Positions 11,730 to 55,421 of a stretch of DNA of 64,000 bases are shown one piece after another (positions within the stretch are counted from its first letter, which is position 1; each line of letters starts with the position of its first letter). The notes under the pieces were generated by a model. That model saw only the letters and a program-made list of their open reading frames with translations. It ran no database searches and was not told the DNA's origin. The position numbers and the translations under genes are program-made. This DNA comes from Nematostella vectensis (lineage: Eukaryota; Cnidaria; Anthozoa; Actiniaria; Edwardsiidae), in the NCBI RefSeq assembly GCF_932526225.1, contig NC_064043.1, positions 3,183,501-3,247,500 on the forward strand, read 5' to 3'.

Positions 11730-13009
11730 ATGGAGCCGGAACTTGTAACAGAAGAAGAGCGTGCTCGCAAAGTGCTCGCAACACGGGATCGTATGTCGAT
11801 TGTCGTCGAGTCGATCATCGCAACCCTGGTCGTGTTCGTTGCATTGACCGGTGGGTGTCAAAATTCAAACTACGGATAAAATATTAGTGTCATAGATACA
11901 AGTGGTACAGTAATCCATCGATTTCATTTGTACATTTTGGCATCTTGGTAGTAAAAAAGCAAAGAGGATCGGAAACAGAGAGTTAAAAATCGCTGTTGCT
12001 TCTACCCCATTTTCCCTAAGCTAATTGTGCTAATCTTTTTAAGGCTAAGTTTATCGTCGTCAATTAATTTATATTTCTATCATATTGAGTTCTGCAAAAG
12101 GAAGTAAAACGTCAGCCTAGCGAAGTTTTCTCTTTTCTTTCCATAGGTAATTGTCTTGTGTGTATCGCCGTGTGTCGTTGTCCTCGCCTGCGCACAATAT
12201 CCAATGCTTTCATCGGATCTCTCGCCATGGCTGACTTCCTTATTGCCGTTACCGTGGTAACCCCCTCCATAGCATTGACAATCACCAACCGAATGATTCT
12301 TCCCGAAGCGATTTGCCAAAGTCAGGCCTATTTCGCGCTATCTTTACTCTCCGTCTCTCTCCTCACTATGTGTTTGACTGCGATTCATCGATACATGAAG
12401 GTAGTCCGACCCCCTCATCGCGGGCAGATTCTTGTAACTAAAAGGTCGGTAGCCCTTGCCATATCATCCTCTTGGATCTTCTCCTTTATGTTCCCCTCCA
12501 TATACTGGGCGGCTGGTAGGAAAGCTAGGTTCTATCCCGGCGAGATGTTGTGCTTTTTTGACCTCTTAGTCGTCAAGACCCCAGGAATCACTATGAGTTA
12601 CGTGATCATCTTCGGCATCATCATCTACGGAACTATCGTTTTCTGCTACGCACAGGTTTATCGCACAGTAAGGCAGCACAAGCAGCGATTACGAGCCCGT
12701 ACAGTACAACCTCAAGGCATACGGAGGCAAAATACCCGGTTGAGCGTCGAAGAGCTTCGTGTAACCCGCCTTCTGGTCGCTGTGGTCCTTAGCTACGTGA
12801 TATGTTGGCTTCCAGCGCTAGTGCTATGGGGCTTCAAGGCTTATGGTGTGCCCGTCCATCGTCGGTTGGAGTACTGGGGATCAACAATGTCAGCGCTAAG
12901 CTCAGTGATTAACCCCATTCTGTACGGCGCCTGGAACACGGACTTTAGGGCGGAGTTCAAGAGAATGCTATGTCGCGCCGAAAGGACAAGAATCGCGCCA
13001 TTTCTATAG
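11730..13009 (+). CDS. class A (rhodopsin-like) G protein-coupled receptor
   Basis: Exons 11730-11850 and 12147-13009 join in phase 1, with the split codon forming the TM1 motif LTGNCLV, and give 327 residues. Seven hydrophobic segments are visible. TM2 has LAMADFLIA (the conserved L-x3-D). The TM3 end reads AIHRYMKV, so His replaces Asp of the DRY motif. TM6 has CWLPALV and TM7 has INPILYG (NPxxY). The N-terminus is short and acidic, without a signal peptide. Its ligand cannot be told; the layout is like the large cnidarian expansions of amine/adenosine/melatonin-like receptors. The receptor would sit in the plasma membrane and couple to G proteins. Confidence 0.88.
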
Positions 13010-13173
13010 GCCTAAAATGGCACCATTACCAGTTGAAGGGTCGGGAGACTAAACGAGAGTTTATTTCTAGTCACAAGAGTATGCTTGATGCTCGAAATGA
13101 TCTTGATGCCCAGACGAGCTCCATACCCAACAGACGGTGCGAAGGAGGAGTTTGTCCGGACAGTTCTACTGAG

Positions 13174-13527
13174 GGTGTATAAGCGGACTTTAGAAGCACA
13201 CTAGCATACACACATTGGCACCAGTCGGGCCAAGACGCACAATTGGCATCACGCTAGCCCGGTCGCAGCTCTAGATCCCACATGGATCTGAGCTGTGGTT
13301 TAAAGCACTTCGTTCGAGTCGAAGTCGCCCTGCAGTTTTTTTGCCGATGAAGTTTAACTGAGGCAAACCGGCTATGCCATGCTGACGAGTCCTAATAAGG
13401 ACGAAACAGCTGTCCATGGTTGCCGAACTGCACGGGTAATAGACTGTGCTAGCGTCCCGTCTTGGCCCGACTGGTGCCAATGTGTGAATGCTAGTGTGCT
13501 TCTAAAGTTCACATTGGTGTATAAGCG
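13174..13527. mobile_element. inverted-repeat element carrying a hammerhead ribozyme
   Basis: A 12-bp direct repeat ggtgtataagcg at 13174-13185 and 13516-13527 looks like a target-site duplication around a 330-bp insert. Inside, arms at about 13188-13239 and 13456-13508 are near-perfect inverted repeats over ~52 bp. The hammerhead ribozyme lies between the arms. Size, variable-length duplication and ribozyme fit a retrozyme or Penelope-like derived sequence. Confidence 0.6.
13369..13425 (+). ncRNA. type I hammerhead ribozyme
   Basis: All core elements are present in order. Stem I is CGGC + CCATG (13369-13372, 13377-13381) pairing with CATGG + GCCG (13415-13419, 13422-13425) around an internal loop. 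Then come CTGACGA (13382-13388), stem II GTCC/GGAC with a six-base loop (13389-13402), GAAA (13403-13406), a minimal self-complementary stem III (13406-13413) and the cleavage-site C at 13414. The predicted cut is after 13414. Very short stem III forms are typical of animal retrozyme/Penelope hammerheads, which often act as dimers. Confidence 0.88.
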
Positions 13528-13533
13528 ATAAAT

Positions 13534-13736
13534 GTGTAATTCCAGAAAATATCCATACTCCCCCCCACCCCCCCCCACCCCCCCACACACACCTCTCAAT
13601 AATTCCGACCCCCTGGAAATAAATAAATACATTAATTGTTAAGGAAAAAGGGCATTTTACCCCCCTCCCCTCTGGAAATTCCTTGGCGTCTGAACCCCTC
13701 ACCCCCCGGGGGTATGGATATTTTCTGGAACTACAC
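13534..13736. mobile_element. MITE with ~32-bp terminal inverted repeats
   Basis: 13534-13566 (gtgtaattccagaaaatatc, then C-rich) recurs inverted at 13705-13736, ending ggatattttctggaactacac, with a C-rich interior. It begins six bases after the ribozyme element ends. No transposase is present, so it is non-autonomous. Confidence 0.8.
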
Positions 13737-13739
13737 AAT

Positions 13740-14640
13740 CATCTATCACCCCCAACTACTGCGAACAACTTTTACATAATCACCGTTTAGGTTGGGTGCA
13801 TTCACGGTAGACTGGTGGCTGTGATCCCCCTGTTTTCTTATTTAACGTCTTCTGTATCACATGACCCATTTCCTTCTTTCGTTCTGTTTCGCCAACCGAA
13901 ACAGAACAAAATCCCCATAATGGTAAAAGAAGCGAAACAAATATTGTATTTAAACCAAATGGTTTGACAAAACTAACAGTTCTTCGATTAATGACTCAGC
14001 AAAGATGAACGAAAAAAGAACATGGGAAACTCTGTCCATATAATATGCTTCTAACGCGGTTTACGATAAGCTGGAAACTCTGTCCGTGCTTGTAACGGTT
14101 TATGATGGTATACTGTAAACGTACACTTTCTTGACTTTTCGCTGCCTTTTTCGCAAAATTCAAGTTTTTTTTTCAATATCGCCCAATGCATAATATATCC
14201 GCATTTAAATAAGCAAGGAAATAAAGTGTTTTTGAAGAGTAGCAGCTGCTTACGAAAACAAAGCAAGATCAAGTAATATCCCTTTCATTTGATATTGATT
14301 CATGCAGATATTGATAAAGGCATGTTAGTAATAACTTTGACACCAAAAGTAATAAAGATTGAAACGATACGGATCCATTTTAGATCGTCCGGCTGTTCAC
14401 TATTACCCAACCTACATAGCAAGCGTCACAGAGGCGCTGAATAAAGATTATGACCGTTTGATAAATTAAAACAGAGGCGAAGCTTTCTCCATTCTGACTT
14501 CATCAATAATTTTCAAACTAGTCATTCAACAGATGCGTCATGATTGGTTCGAGTGCAAGAAAGCATCCACTTCAAACTGCTAATTTGGTGAAGCTTTTAA
14601 TATTTACGATCGAAGTAGGTAAATGTCATATAAATCTTTG
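13740..14640. other. intergenic, nothing recognised
   Basis: AT-rich with no convincing coding frame, RNA gene or repeat seen. Confidence 0.45.
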
Positions 14641-14654
14641 TTTCAAATGGGTAC

Positions 14655-16490
14655 ATTGTCTTTGCACGGGGTTTTAAGGTTAAACAGGCCGGAGAATGGG
14701 CTCTTTGCATGGGGTTTTAAGGTTAAACAGGCCGGAGAATGGGCTCTTTGCACGGGGGGTTTTAAGGTTAAACAGGCCGGAGAATGGGCTCTTTGCACGG
14801 GGTTTTAAGGTTAAACAGCCGGAGAATGGGCTCTTTGCACGGGGGGTTTTAAGGTTAAACAGGCCGGAGAATGGGCTCTTTGCACGGGGTTTTAAGGTTA
14901 AACAGGCCGGAGAAAGGGCTGTTTGCACGGGGTTTTAAGGTTAAACAGGCCGGAGAAAGGGCTGTTTGCACGGGGTTTTAAGGTTAAACAGGCCGGAGAA
15001 AGGGCTGTTTGCACGGGGTTTTAAGGTTAAACAGGCCGGAGAATGGGCTGTTTGCACGGGGTTTTAAGGTTAAACAGGCCGGAGAATGGGCTGTTTGCAC
15101 GGGGTTTTAAGGTTAAACAGGCCAGAGAAAGGGCTGTTTGCACGGGGTTTTAAGGTTAAACAGGCCAGAGAAAAGGCTGTTTGCACGGGGTTTTAAGGTT
15201 AAACAGGCCGGAAAAAGGGCTGTTTGCACGGGGTTTTAAGGTTAAACAGGCCGGAGAATGGGCTGTTTGCACGGGGTTTTAAGGTTAAACAGGCCGGAGA
15301 ATGAGCTGTTTGCACGGGGTTTTAAGGTTAAACAGGCCAGAGAAAGGGCTGTTTGCACGGGGTTTTAAGGTTAAACAGGCCAGAGAAAAGGCTGTTTGCA
15401 CGGGGTTTTAAGGTTAAACAGGCCGGAAAAAGGGCTGTTTGCACGGGGTTTTAAGGTTAAACAGGCCGGAGAAAGGGCTGTTTGCACGGGGTTTTAAGGT
15501 TAAACAGGCCGGAGAAAGGGCTGTTTGCACGGGGTTTTAAGGTTAAACAGGCCGGAGAAAGGGCTCTTTGCACGGGGTTTTAAGGTTAAACAGGCCGGAG
15601 AATGGGCTCTTTGCACGGGGTTTTAAGGTTAAACAGGCCAGAGAAAGGGCTGTTTGCACGGGGTTTTAAGGTTAAACAGGCCGGAGAAAAGGCTGTTTGC
15701 ACGGGGTTTTAAGGTTAAACAGGCGGGAGAAAGGGCTGTTTGCACGGGGTTTTAAGGTTAAACAGGCCGGAGAAAGGGCTGTTTGCACGGGGTTTTAAGG
15801 TTAAACAGGCCGGAGAATGGGCTCTTTGCACGGGGTTTTAAGGTTAAACAGGCAGGAGAAAGGGCTGTTTGCACGGGGTTTTAAGGTTAAACAGGCCGGA
15901 GAAAAGGCTGTTTGCACGGGGTTTTAAGGTTAAACAGGCCGGAGAAAGGGCTGTTTGCACGGGGTTTTAAGGTTAAACAGGCCGGAGAATGGGCTCTTTG
16001 CACGGGGTTTTAAGGTTAAACAGGCCGGAGAATGGGCTCTTTGCACGGAGTTTTAAGGTTAAACAGGCCGGAGAAAGGGCTGTTTGCACGGGGTTTTAAG
16101 GTTAAACAGGCCGGAGAAAGGGCTCTTTGCACGGGGTTTTAAGGTTAAACAGGCCGGAGAAAGGGCTCTTTGCACGGGGTTTTAAAGCCGCATTGTCACC
16201 AGTTTACTTCCGGAGGTCCGACGGAAACTTCAACCCTTAAAAAACAAAAGAATCTATTAAAATCCGAGATATAAAACAGGCCATCCGCTCTAAATTATCA
16301 ATCACATCCTCAAAGAAACTTCCAATAGACACACTGCTTTCAATATTTTTCGCGTTTTCCGTTTAAAATCATCGGATTTGTTTACGTAATCGACCGGAAG
16401 TAAACTGGTGACAATGCGGCTTAAAGTTTAAACAGGCCGGAGAAAGGGCTCTTTGCACGGGGCTTAAACAGGGGGTTAAACAGGCCGGAG
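14655..16490. repeat. 43-bp minisatellite, about 36 copies
   Basis: Tandem 43-bp units (core ttaaggttaaacaggccgga, then gaa..gggctgtttgcacggg). Variant blocks such as gaatgggctctttg and gaaagggctgtttg recur in groups, a sign of unequal crossover. A MITE splits the right end. The short frames inside are repeat artefacts. Confidence 0.96.
16186..16421. mobile_element. Harbinger-like MITE inside the minisatellite
   Basis: A 236-bp insert has near-perfect ~29-bp terminal inverted repeats starting agccgcattgtcaccagttt. It is flanked by TAA at 16183-16185 and 16422-16424. A 3-bp TWA target duplication is typical of PIF/Harbinger elements. It sits within a 43-bp repeat unit, so it arrived after the array formed. 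Confidence 0.8.
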
Positions 16491-16499
16491 GAAGGGATG

Positions 16500-18288
16500 T
16501 TTATTAAGTGCAAGGTACACCAAGAGTTAGTAGTGTTAACTTTATTTATATGGGAAAGTAAAGATTTATCTAGTTCTACATGCCCAGGGAGCTTGCGAAA
16601 TGGAATGGAAGCAGTTTACCTAAAATATTTTACAAAAGCCCTTGAAAATAACGTCATAATTACTGAAATTATCCTACACTGTAAAGCGCTGTCATTCCTT
16701 TACTCGCGGTGCATCCTGGGTAAGACAGGTACTGCCCAGCACTGACGGTTTTTTGGTCAGCGGTAAGCAGCGTAAGTATAGTTGCAAAGTTTCTACTTTC
16801 AGCTTTAGCATTGTAAGGATTTAAAATCCAAAGGAATATCTTAGAAGCGATTATGTACAATTCTATTAGGAATAATTTAGTTGCATTACAGTGCGTATGG
16901 ATAAAATTTCTTTTTGAGTGTTTCACAGTAAGCATCGATAATTTACAGCCGAATTCGTAGTTTTGCGACCGTCCCCGCGTAGTAAATCAAACCAAAACAA
17001 CAACACCGCAGCGATCGATCAACTACGCGCCTTCCCAAAGAAGACAAGTCATGTCGCTGGCGCGAAACCACGAAATCCGCAGGTAGCGATGTTCCGTACA
17101 CGCCAACTTCACCAAGTGTTAATCGGACATCATACGGAAATGCATCGTACCTCGCCCCAGTTTCCCCCGGTGGCAAAAGGAGCGTTTGTAAAGTTATTGG
17201 CTCTCCCAAAATGAACAAGTCGGAGATTAATGTATTCCGTTTGAATCGTTATATATAATACTTATATCTTTGTATGTATAATAGAAAGACTCAATTTTCC
17301 CACTTTAACTTTAAAATTCATACGATCGTTTTTTTTTTTGCCTGGTATTCTCTTAAATGGCTATAGTACAGTCTTTAAAGTCTAGGTTTGCTAGACAAAA
17401 TAAGGCGCAGTACTAGCTTTGCGGGGGGCAGTATAGCATACTTTGTGGGTTGCCTGTTGTAAATTATCTACAGCCAACACACAAAGGTTTAACAAAATGA
17501 CGAATGGGACGCGTTTTAGAAGTTATGGCTTGGTAAGCTGTCGTCGCTAATCTACATGCTGCAATTCTTGCACAAAACAGTGCATATCGGCATCTCTTAG
17601 GGGAAAGATTGGGATGACTATTTGACATCTGGAGGTGGTGATAAGACTTTGTTTGCCTCGTTTAGAGTAAATTCCAGGGAGGTATATTTCAAATTATCCC
17701 GAGATTTTCGGCTTTATTAGAGCCCTTGTCAGCCACATCTTTGTTAATTTTTATAATCAATATTAGGAAAGAAATTGTGTTAAAATCTCGCATTTAACAT
17801 CTAAAAACAAAGGTTTATACCTCATTTACCAAATTCAATCGGAAAAATCGCAATTACTATCTCAAATCAGCCGATGAAAGTGGATGCTCTCTCACACTTG
17901 CTATTTTGTTACGATGACAAAATGGCGGCTGGTAGAGACTCTTTAAATTGTGATATTGAAAGTCATATCACCTCCATCAGCTTTCAAATAGGTGGCCTAC
18001 AGTTTGCGGAATCCATGAGCTGATCTTTAAGATTCTTATAACTTATGATTACGCTGAATAAATATATCGTATAGTATTGCGGACAATTCAATTTCATTAA
18101 CACAGAGAGAATGGTTCTTTGTACATAGGAGAGATTTACTTAGAGAATTCAATATAATGCGACGGTAGCCCTGGCCTTACTCGGCTGTGAAGGTTTAACA
18201 ACCAAAGCTTCTGATTGGCTAGTGCTGCTGTAGCCCTATCTTCTGATTGGCTAGTGCTATGGGGCGTGGTAGTCCTAGCTGTGATTGG
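16500..18288. other. intergenic and Sfmbt 3' flank
   Basis: No gene recognised. 17857-17945 and 18617-18705 are diverged direct copies of one ~90-bp sequence (shared piece tcagccgatg.aa.tggatgc, and gatgacaaaatgg). Just after the Sfmbt stop, three copies of CCAATCA within agccaatcaga/cagc lie at about 18207-18288 on the minus strand, in the presumed 3' UTR. Confidence 0.5.
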
Positions 18289-35107
<16,819 letters not shown>

Positions 35108-36489
35108 CGTTCAGAATGCAGCCTCGACCTGGTGTCATACAACACCCGACCCAGGCCATTCAAACACTCACCGACGAAAACACCTTGAAATCTTTCCCTA
35201 AAATTCCGCGCATAACACTCGACGGATTAAGCCTCTTTAACGTAAATACTCCCTATTAAGCTTACCTTCATAATGTGAGGCACCTTGTGACAGCTTTTTC
35301 GCTAGTGTTTCTTCGCTGTTTTGTGTGCGTGATGGATTTCTAAGTGTTCGTGACCGGGCGTAGCCTCGGGTCTAGTTATTATTCTCTAGTGCCCAAGCCT
35401 CACTCGTTCACGTCAACATGCCGTCCTTTCTTGCAAAGAGCATTCCATAGTCTTGACGAAAATCATCACTTTGAGGTGATCACAAGGTTAAACAGTCCAA
35501 TAAAAGGTGAGACAGTCTAGGCTATATCATAAACTAGCAGTTGGACTTGTTACTATTTCATGTAAAGTGGAGAAGGTTATTTTTTTAGTAGTTTGATTTC
35601 CAGCTTCCTGTTACTCCCTCGCAAAGGAAAGCGAATTTCACGATTGACAACTTGAAAGAATGCAAATTCTTTTCTCCCTAATCCGTGACTGGCTTCGTCT
35701 TATTGATAAAACAAATCAAATTGACGCTTTAAGTATGATTGTATCTGTTGTTTTGTGGATCCTTGTTCATTTCCAGTCTCAAAATGAGAGTACCGAACAT
35801 AAAAACAATCTTCTACGTATTTCCGATGCGAATTCCCTCCGCCGACTGAAGCTAATCTCTCATCTCTGATCAAGTAACTAAATTTAAACGATAATTAAAG
35901 GACGGCAACCATACTAGGTAAAGTGTCTCTTTTGCTTGCCGTAGCTCCCTAAATATGCTCATTTTTACTCTATCAAGCGATAGGATCTCCTCACTCTATG
36001 ATTCACGCGCAATACAAGAAAATAACATTATTATTAATAGCTAGCTATGGAAACAATGGAGTCTTTGCTGCCAAATAGTATATTGATTATTAAAGAAAGA
36101 ACAAAATTTTTTTTTAATCATACAAGTGCAGCTGCCCGTTAGCTTGGATTGATAATTAAGTAAAATAGATTAATATTGCACTTGAAAAGGTGTTTTCTCT
36201 TTAAGAGCATGTGGGTAGTTAACTCTTCTCTAAACTAGGTGTAATTGTGCTTGTCTGGACACATTGTTTTCAGAAATCCGTGTGATATTTGATATAACAG
36301 GAACTTATAACCGCAGGTGCTAAAGTTAATAGGAAAAGGAGGGTAGGGGGAGTTGTAAAGGTGCCATGCTGCTTGCATGTCTGTCCTTGTTTACTGAACC
36401 CAGCGAATTATGACTTTGGAGCTTATAAATTGACAGCTAGCCTTTCTTCCCACAACTGTAAAATTATAGGAACCTTTAAAGTGGCCAAT
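35108..36489. promoter_or_regulatory. divergent intergenic region between Sfmbt and myotubularin
   Basis: About 1.4 kb separates two head-to-head start codons, so promoters of both genes must lie here. The Sfmbt side (35100-35300) is richer in CpG. No TATA box or defined site can be assigned, and 5' UTR introns are possible on the myotubularin side. Confidence 0.5.
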
Positions 36490-52576
<16,087 letters not shown>

Positions 52577-53690
52577 CTTGGTACCACTGGTAACCCAGAT
52601 AATCGCCTAAATACCCTAACGGATTGTGATAAGGGAACAGCTGTATTCAAGAAAGGTTGCATACAAAAGTATTTAACTCTAACTGGCTGCGTTAAACGAA
52701 CTGCTTCCCTGGAAGTTTTGTACAGATAATATTAAATGAACCGCTGTGTTCTCAGGACAAGTTGCTTTTATTGGTTAAGCCTTGTGTTCGTCGTTGAATT
52801 TTGAAAACTTTGAACAATAACCTGGAGCAATGTTGGTACGATTTATTCAAGTTCTCGTCCCAGGACTTTCGAGTACTTTGTCATGTGCGTACACTGCTTG
52901 GAGCTAGAACAAAGTAGTTCGGGACACGTGAATGGTTGTACTTAATTTATTCCCTTGCGCTTATCTTAATGCTCTAATAAGCGCCGGCGTATTGAATTGT
53001 TCCTGTCCCAGGCAAGATGCAGATTCGGGGAAGGCGCTTATTTAAAATTCCGTTTCATCTATAAAGATTATTTTTTTGTTTTCTTAACGTTCAAGGAATA
53101 AAAAAATTACCATTTAACAAAACAATGTTTTGGCGGGTAACACTGCTAAATTTCGTTCGTTCATCACTTCTAAACTTACAGTTCCCCTCGTCATTGAAGT
53201 CTGTCTAATAAGTGCGACACGTTTAGGCAAGGTGCTGAGTATGGCGCTTACTAGAGCGAGGCTGTACAGGACCCGAAATGATCCCAGGACCCGAAACGAT
53301 CCCAGGACCCGAAGTGATCCCCAAAAGTACCCCAAATGATCCTGGGACCCGAAACGATACCGAGGAGTCCCCGAAATTAACCCCAAGGAATTGCGGTAAT
53401 GGACAAAGGAAAAGCAGAAGAAATACTTGAAATTCTTGAAGCATAATTAAGGGTTAACAGCGACTCAATTTCTAAACAACGTGACTTAAAAATATTAAAT
53501 TCCAATACAATACTTCTATTTATTACATTAGTAGTAGGGTTTTGGCGCAGCTGGCGCAACTTTTTGATCTCCCCAAATTTCATTCCAAAATGGCGCGAAA
53601 GTCTCCGCGCACCTCCGCCAAGCCTCGCGACCTGCGCATGCGCGAGTTTGCTAGAGATCTCTTGCACGACCACGCCCACCTGTCAATCAC
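52577..53690. other. myotubularin 3' flank with short repeats
   Basis: The 3' UTR carries AATAAA near 53095. At 53260-53375 lie about five copies of aggacccgaaatgatccc. No gene seen. The border between host and viral element must lie between here and 53.9 kb. Confidence 0.5.
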
Positions 53691-53882
53691 TTTGTCACGT
53701 GACGACCACGCCCACCTGTCGATCATTTTGTCAAAAACCTGTCAATCATTTTGTCACGTGACGACCACGCCCACCTGTCAATCATTTTGTCAAAAACCTG
53801 TCAATCACTTTGTCACGTGATAGCCACGCCCACCTGTCGATCATTTTGTCAAAAACCTGTCGATCATTTTGTCACGTGTCGC
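53670..53882. repeat. direct repeats with CACGTG sites at the viral element's left end
   Basis: Alternating blocks of ccacgcccacctgtcaatca, ttttgtcacgtgacga and ttgtcaaaaacctgtcaatc occur about four times. CACGTG is repeated at about 53696, 53755, 53814 and 53873. The array sits just outside the first viral gene, so it may be terminal or a protein-binding/replication region. That role is inferred. Confidence 0.75.
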
Positions 53883-53909
53883 ACCTAGGGGGAGCTCGGG
53901 GAGGCTATT

Positions 53910-53925
53910 CTGGTCTAAAGACGTA
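53910..53925 (+). promoter_or_regulatory. viral promoter motif, small membrane protein gene
   Basis: ctggtctaaagacgta, 16 nt before the ATG at 53942. It is a weaker match to the shared element motif. Confidence 0.6.
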
Positions 53926-53941
53926 TGGGGTCCTAGATAAA

Positions 53942-54202
53942 ATGACATTAAAGACGGAGGTTAAGATTAGAGATGGTGCGGCTACCGCCGGCGGTTGTTC
54001 GGTGCCGGAGGTGAATGTGAGTAACACTGCGGATGCGGGGCCTGAACACTGCTGTTGTAACGCTGATTACTATGAAGACTCAGAATACGGAAGCTTCGAC
54101 CCCGTTGGGTTTGTGGCCGGAGCGGCGACAATTGTCCTTGGTGTTCTAGCAATGTTAGTCTCCATGCCACGGTATGGCGAAAAAAGATGGGTAAGATACT
54201 AG
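53942..54202 (+). CDS. small single-pass membrane protein of the viral element
   Basis: 86 residues, unknown family. The first ~45 residues are polar and Cys-containing (EHCCCNADYYED). A hydrophobic segment follows (FVAGAATIVLGVLAMLV, ~54-72), then a short basic tail. The start at 53942 is chosen over upstream in-frame codons because the shared promoter motif lies 16 nt before it and the upstream frame runs through the direct repeats. It is the first gene of the rightward module. Confidence 0.65.
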   Translation: MTLKTEVKIRDGAATAGGCSVPEVNVSNTADAGPEHCCCNADYYEDSEYGSFDPVGFVAGAATIVLGVLAMLVSMPRYGEKRWVRY

Positions 54203-54343
54203 TCCACGAATGAGGTGTGGAGACTTTAGACCGCACCGCCCTCACGCGGACCCCTTCGGAAGTCTTAGCGACCACACACAACACGCCTAGAGGCAGCTCG
54301 AGAGGCTAGCATCTTGACTTCACATCTAAAAAGCCTTTGAAAA

Positions 54344-54359
54344 GTGGCTTAAAGACGTG
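54344..54359 (+). promoter_or_regulatory. viral promoter motif, TFIIB-like gene
   Basis: gtggcttaaagacgtg, ending 14 nt before the ATG. Confidence 0.75.
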
Positions 54360-54373
54360 AACAGTTCAATAAA

Positions 54374-55300
54374 ATGGGGGAACAAACGGTTGAACGTACG
54401 GCCGAAGACCGGTCACCACCACCATATAATATCCCCGACGGGCCGGTACCCAGGATTAACGTCCCCACCCTCATGCCGGAGTTTGCACTGTTTGACCGAG
54501 CCCTCACCAAATACGAGACTAGTAGAGCCTCCTTGGGAGACGAGGATAGTAGTAACACCCTTTGCAATCATGACGACCTGGTCACAGAAGACGGGGTCAC
54601 TAGTTGCTTAGAGTGCGGGGAACAGATGCAGCGCGTGATCGCGCACGAAAGAGAATGGGGTTTTTACGGACATTCCGACGGCAAACGGTCTTCGAATCCA
54701 AGTCGGGTCCAGGTACGTAGGTCTGAGGATAGAAACATTGACAAGGATGTGGAGAACATGGGTTTTAGCGGGGTAATTGTAGCCAAAGCTAACGAGATAT
54801 ACACTCAGGTGACGAAAGGCCAGATTTTTCGCGGCGACCCACGGAAGGCGATCGTCTTTGCATGCATCTACTACGCCTACAAGATGTCCGGTAAGTGTCA
54901 GACACCGAAAACCTTGATGGAAACTTTTGGATTGAGCAAGAAGAGCTGCCTTAAGGGTCTAAAAATCTTTAGTGTTAACGCGCCTAAAGATTACTTACTA
55001 CATGGAGCGTCTCCCACAGTTGTGCATCACATTCACGACGTGATGGACAGATTCTCGGCGTCCCCCGCACAGAAGGGAGAGGTGGTCCAGCTCTACTACA
55101 GATCTAAGAACCGCTCGTCTGAGTTGAATCGCGCTCGCCCACAATCCTTTGCGGTCGCTTTAACCTATTACTGGGTACGGCTAAAGGGGGTCGATATTAC
55201 ACTTAAAAAATTCTCCGAAAGAACGGGCGTCTCCGAGTTAACCATCAGTAGGAAAGCGAGAGAAGTGGCCACAGTCCTGGGTACGCCTGGTGTGGTATGA
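54374..55300 (+). CDS. TFIIB-like transcription initiation factor
   Basis: 308 residues. A zinc ribbon of TFIIB type is visible at residues 64-82, with C64, H66, C78 and C81 and the signature DLVTEDGVTSCLECG; EREWGFYG just after it matches the conserved segment that follows the ribbon. Two cyclin-like repeats follow: ~130-205 (KAIVFACIYYAYKMSG) and ~225-305 (SFAVALTYYWVRLKG). TFIIB bridges promoter DNA and RNA polymerase II. A viral copy would direct the host polymerase, or a viral one, to the element's own promoters. It is intronless, unlike the neighbouring host genes, and lies in the same direction and layout as the ankyrin-type and knuckle genes. Such genes are known in several large DNA viruses but are unusual in Polinton-size elements. 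Confidence 0.88.
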   Translation: MGEQTVERTAEDRSPPPYNIPDGPVPRINVPTLMPEFALFDRALTKYETSRASLGDEDSSNTLCNHDDLVTEDGVTSCLECGEQMQRVIAHEREWGFYGHSDGKRSSNPSRVQVRRSEDRNIDKDVENMGFSGVIVAKANEIYTQVTKGQIFRGDPRKAIVFACIYYAYKMSGKCQTPKTLMETFGLSKKSCLKGLKIFSVNAPKDYLLHGASPTVVHHIHDVMDRFSASPAQKGEVVQLYYRSKNRSSELNRARPQSFAVALTYYWVRLKGVDITLKKFSERTGVSELTISRKAREVATVLGTPGVV

Positions 55301-55391
55301 TGTTTCCTGATTTCCAGAGAAATCAGGATTTCCAGAAAACTGTCAGTTCGGAGTAGATGTGAATTAACACGTCTAAAAAAATTCGAAAAAA

Positions 55392-55407
55392 GTGGTTTAA
55401 AGACGTG
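55392..55407 (+). promoter_or_regulatory. viral promoter motif, ankyrin-type gene
   Basis: gtggtttaaagacgtg, ending 14 nt before the ATG, the same spacing as at the TFIIB-like gene. Confidence 0.78.
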
Positions 55408-55421
55408 GATGTAATAACAAA

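Noticed and set aside
14623-16490. CRISPR-like array
   Set aside because: Units are continuous tandem repeats with no unique spacers, in a eukaryotic context; the same holds for the 34-, 73- and 77-bp arrays.
16943-17218. Overlapping 83- and 91-codon frames on opposite strands
   Set aside because: Neither shows a known motif, splice context or repeat match.
36361-36489. Upstream extension of the myotubularin N-terminus
   Set aside because: The frame is open to 36361, but the ATG at 36490 begins a typical polar N-terminus and the upstream part looks like 5' UTR.
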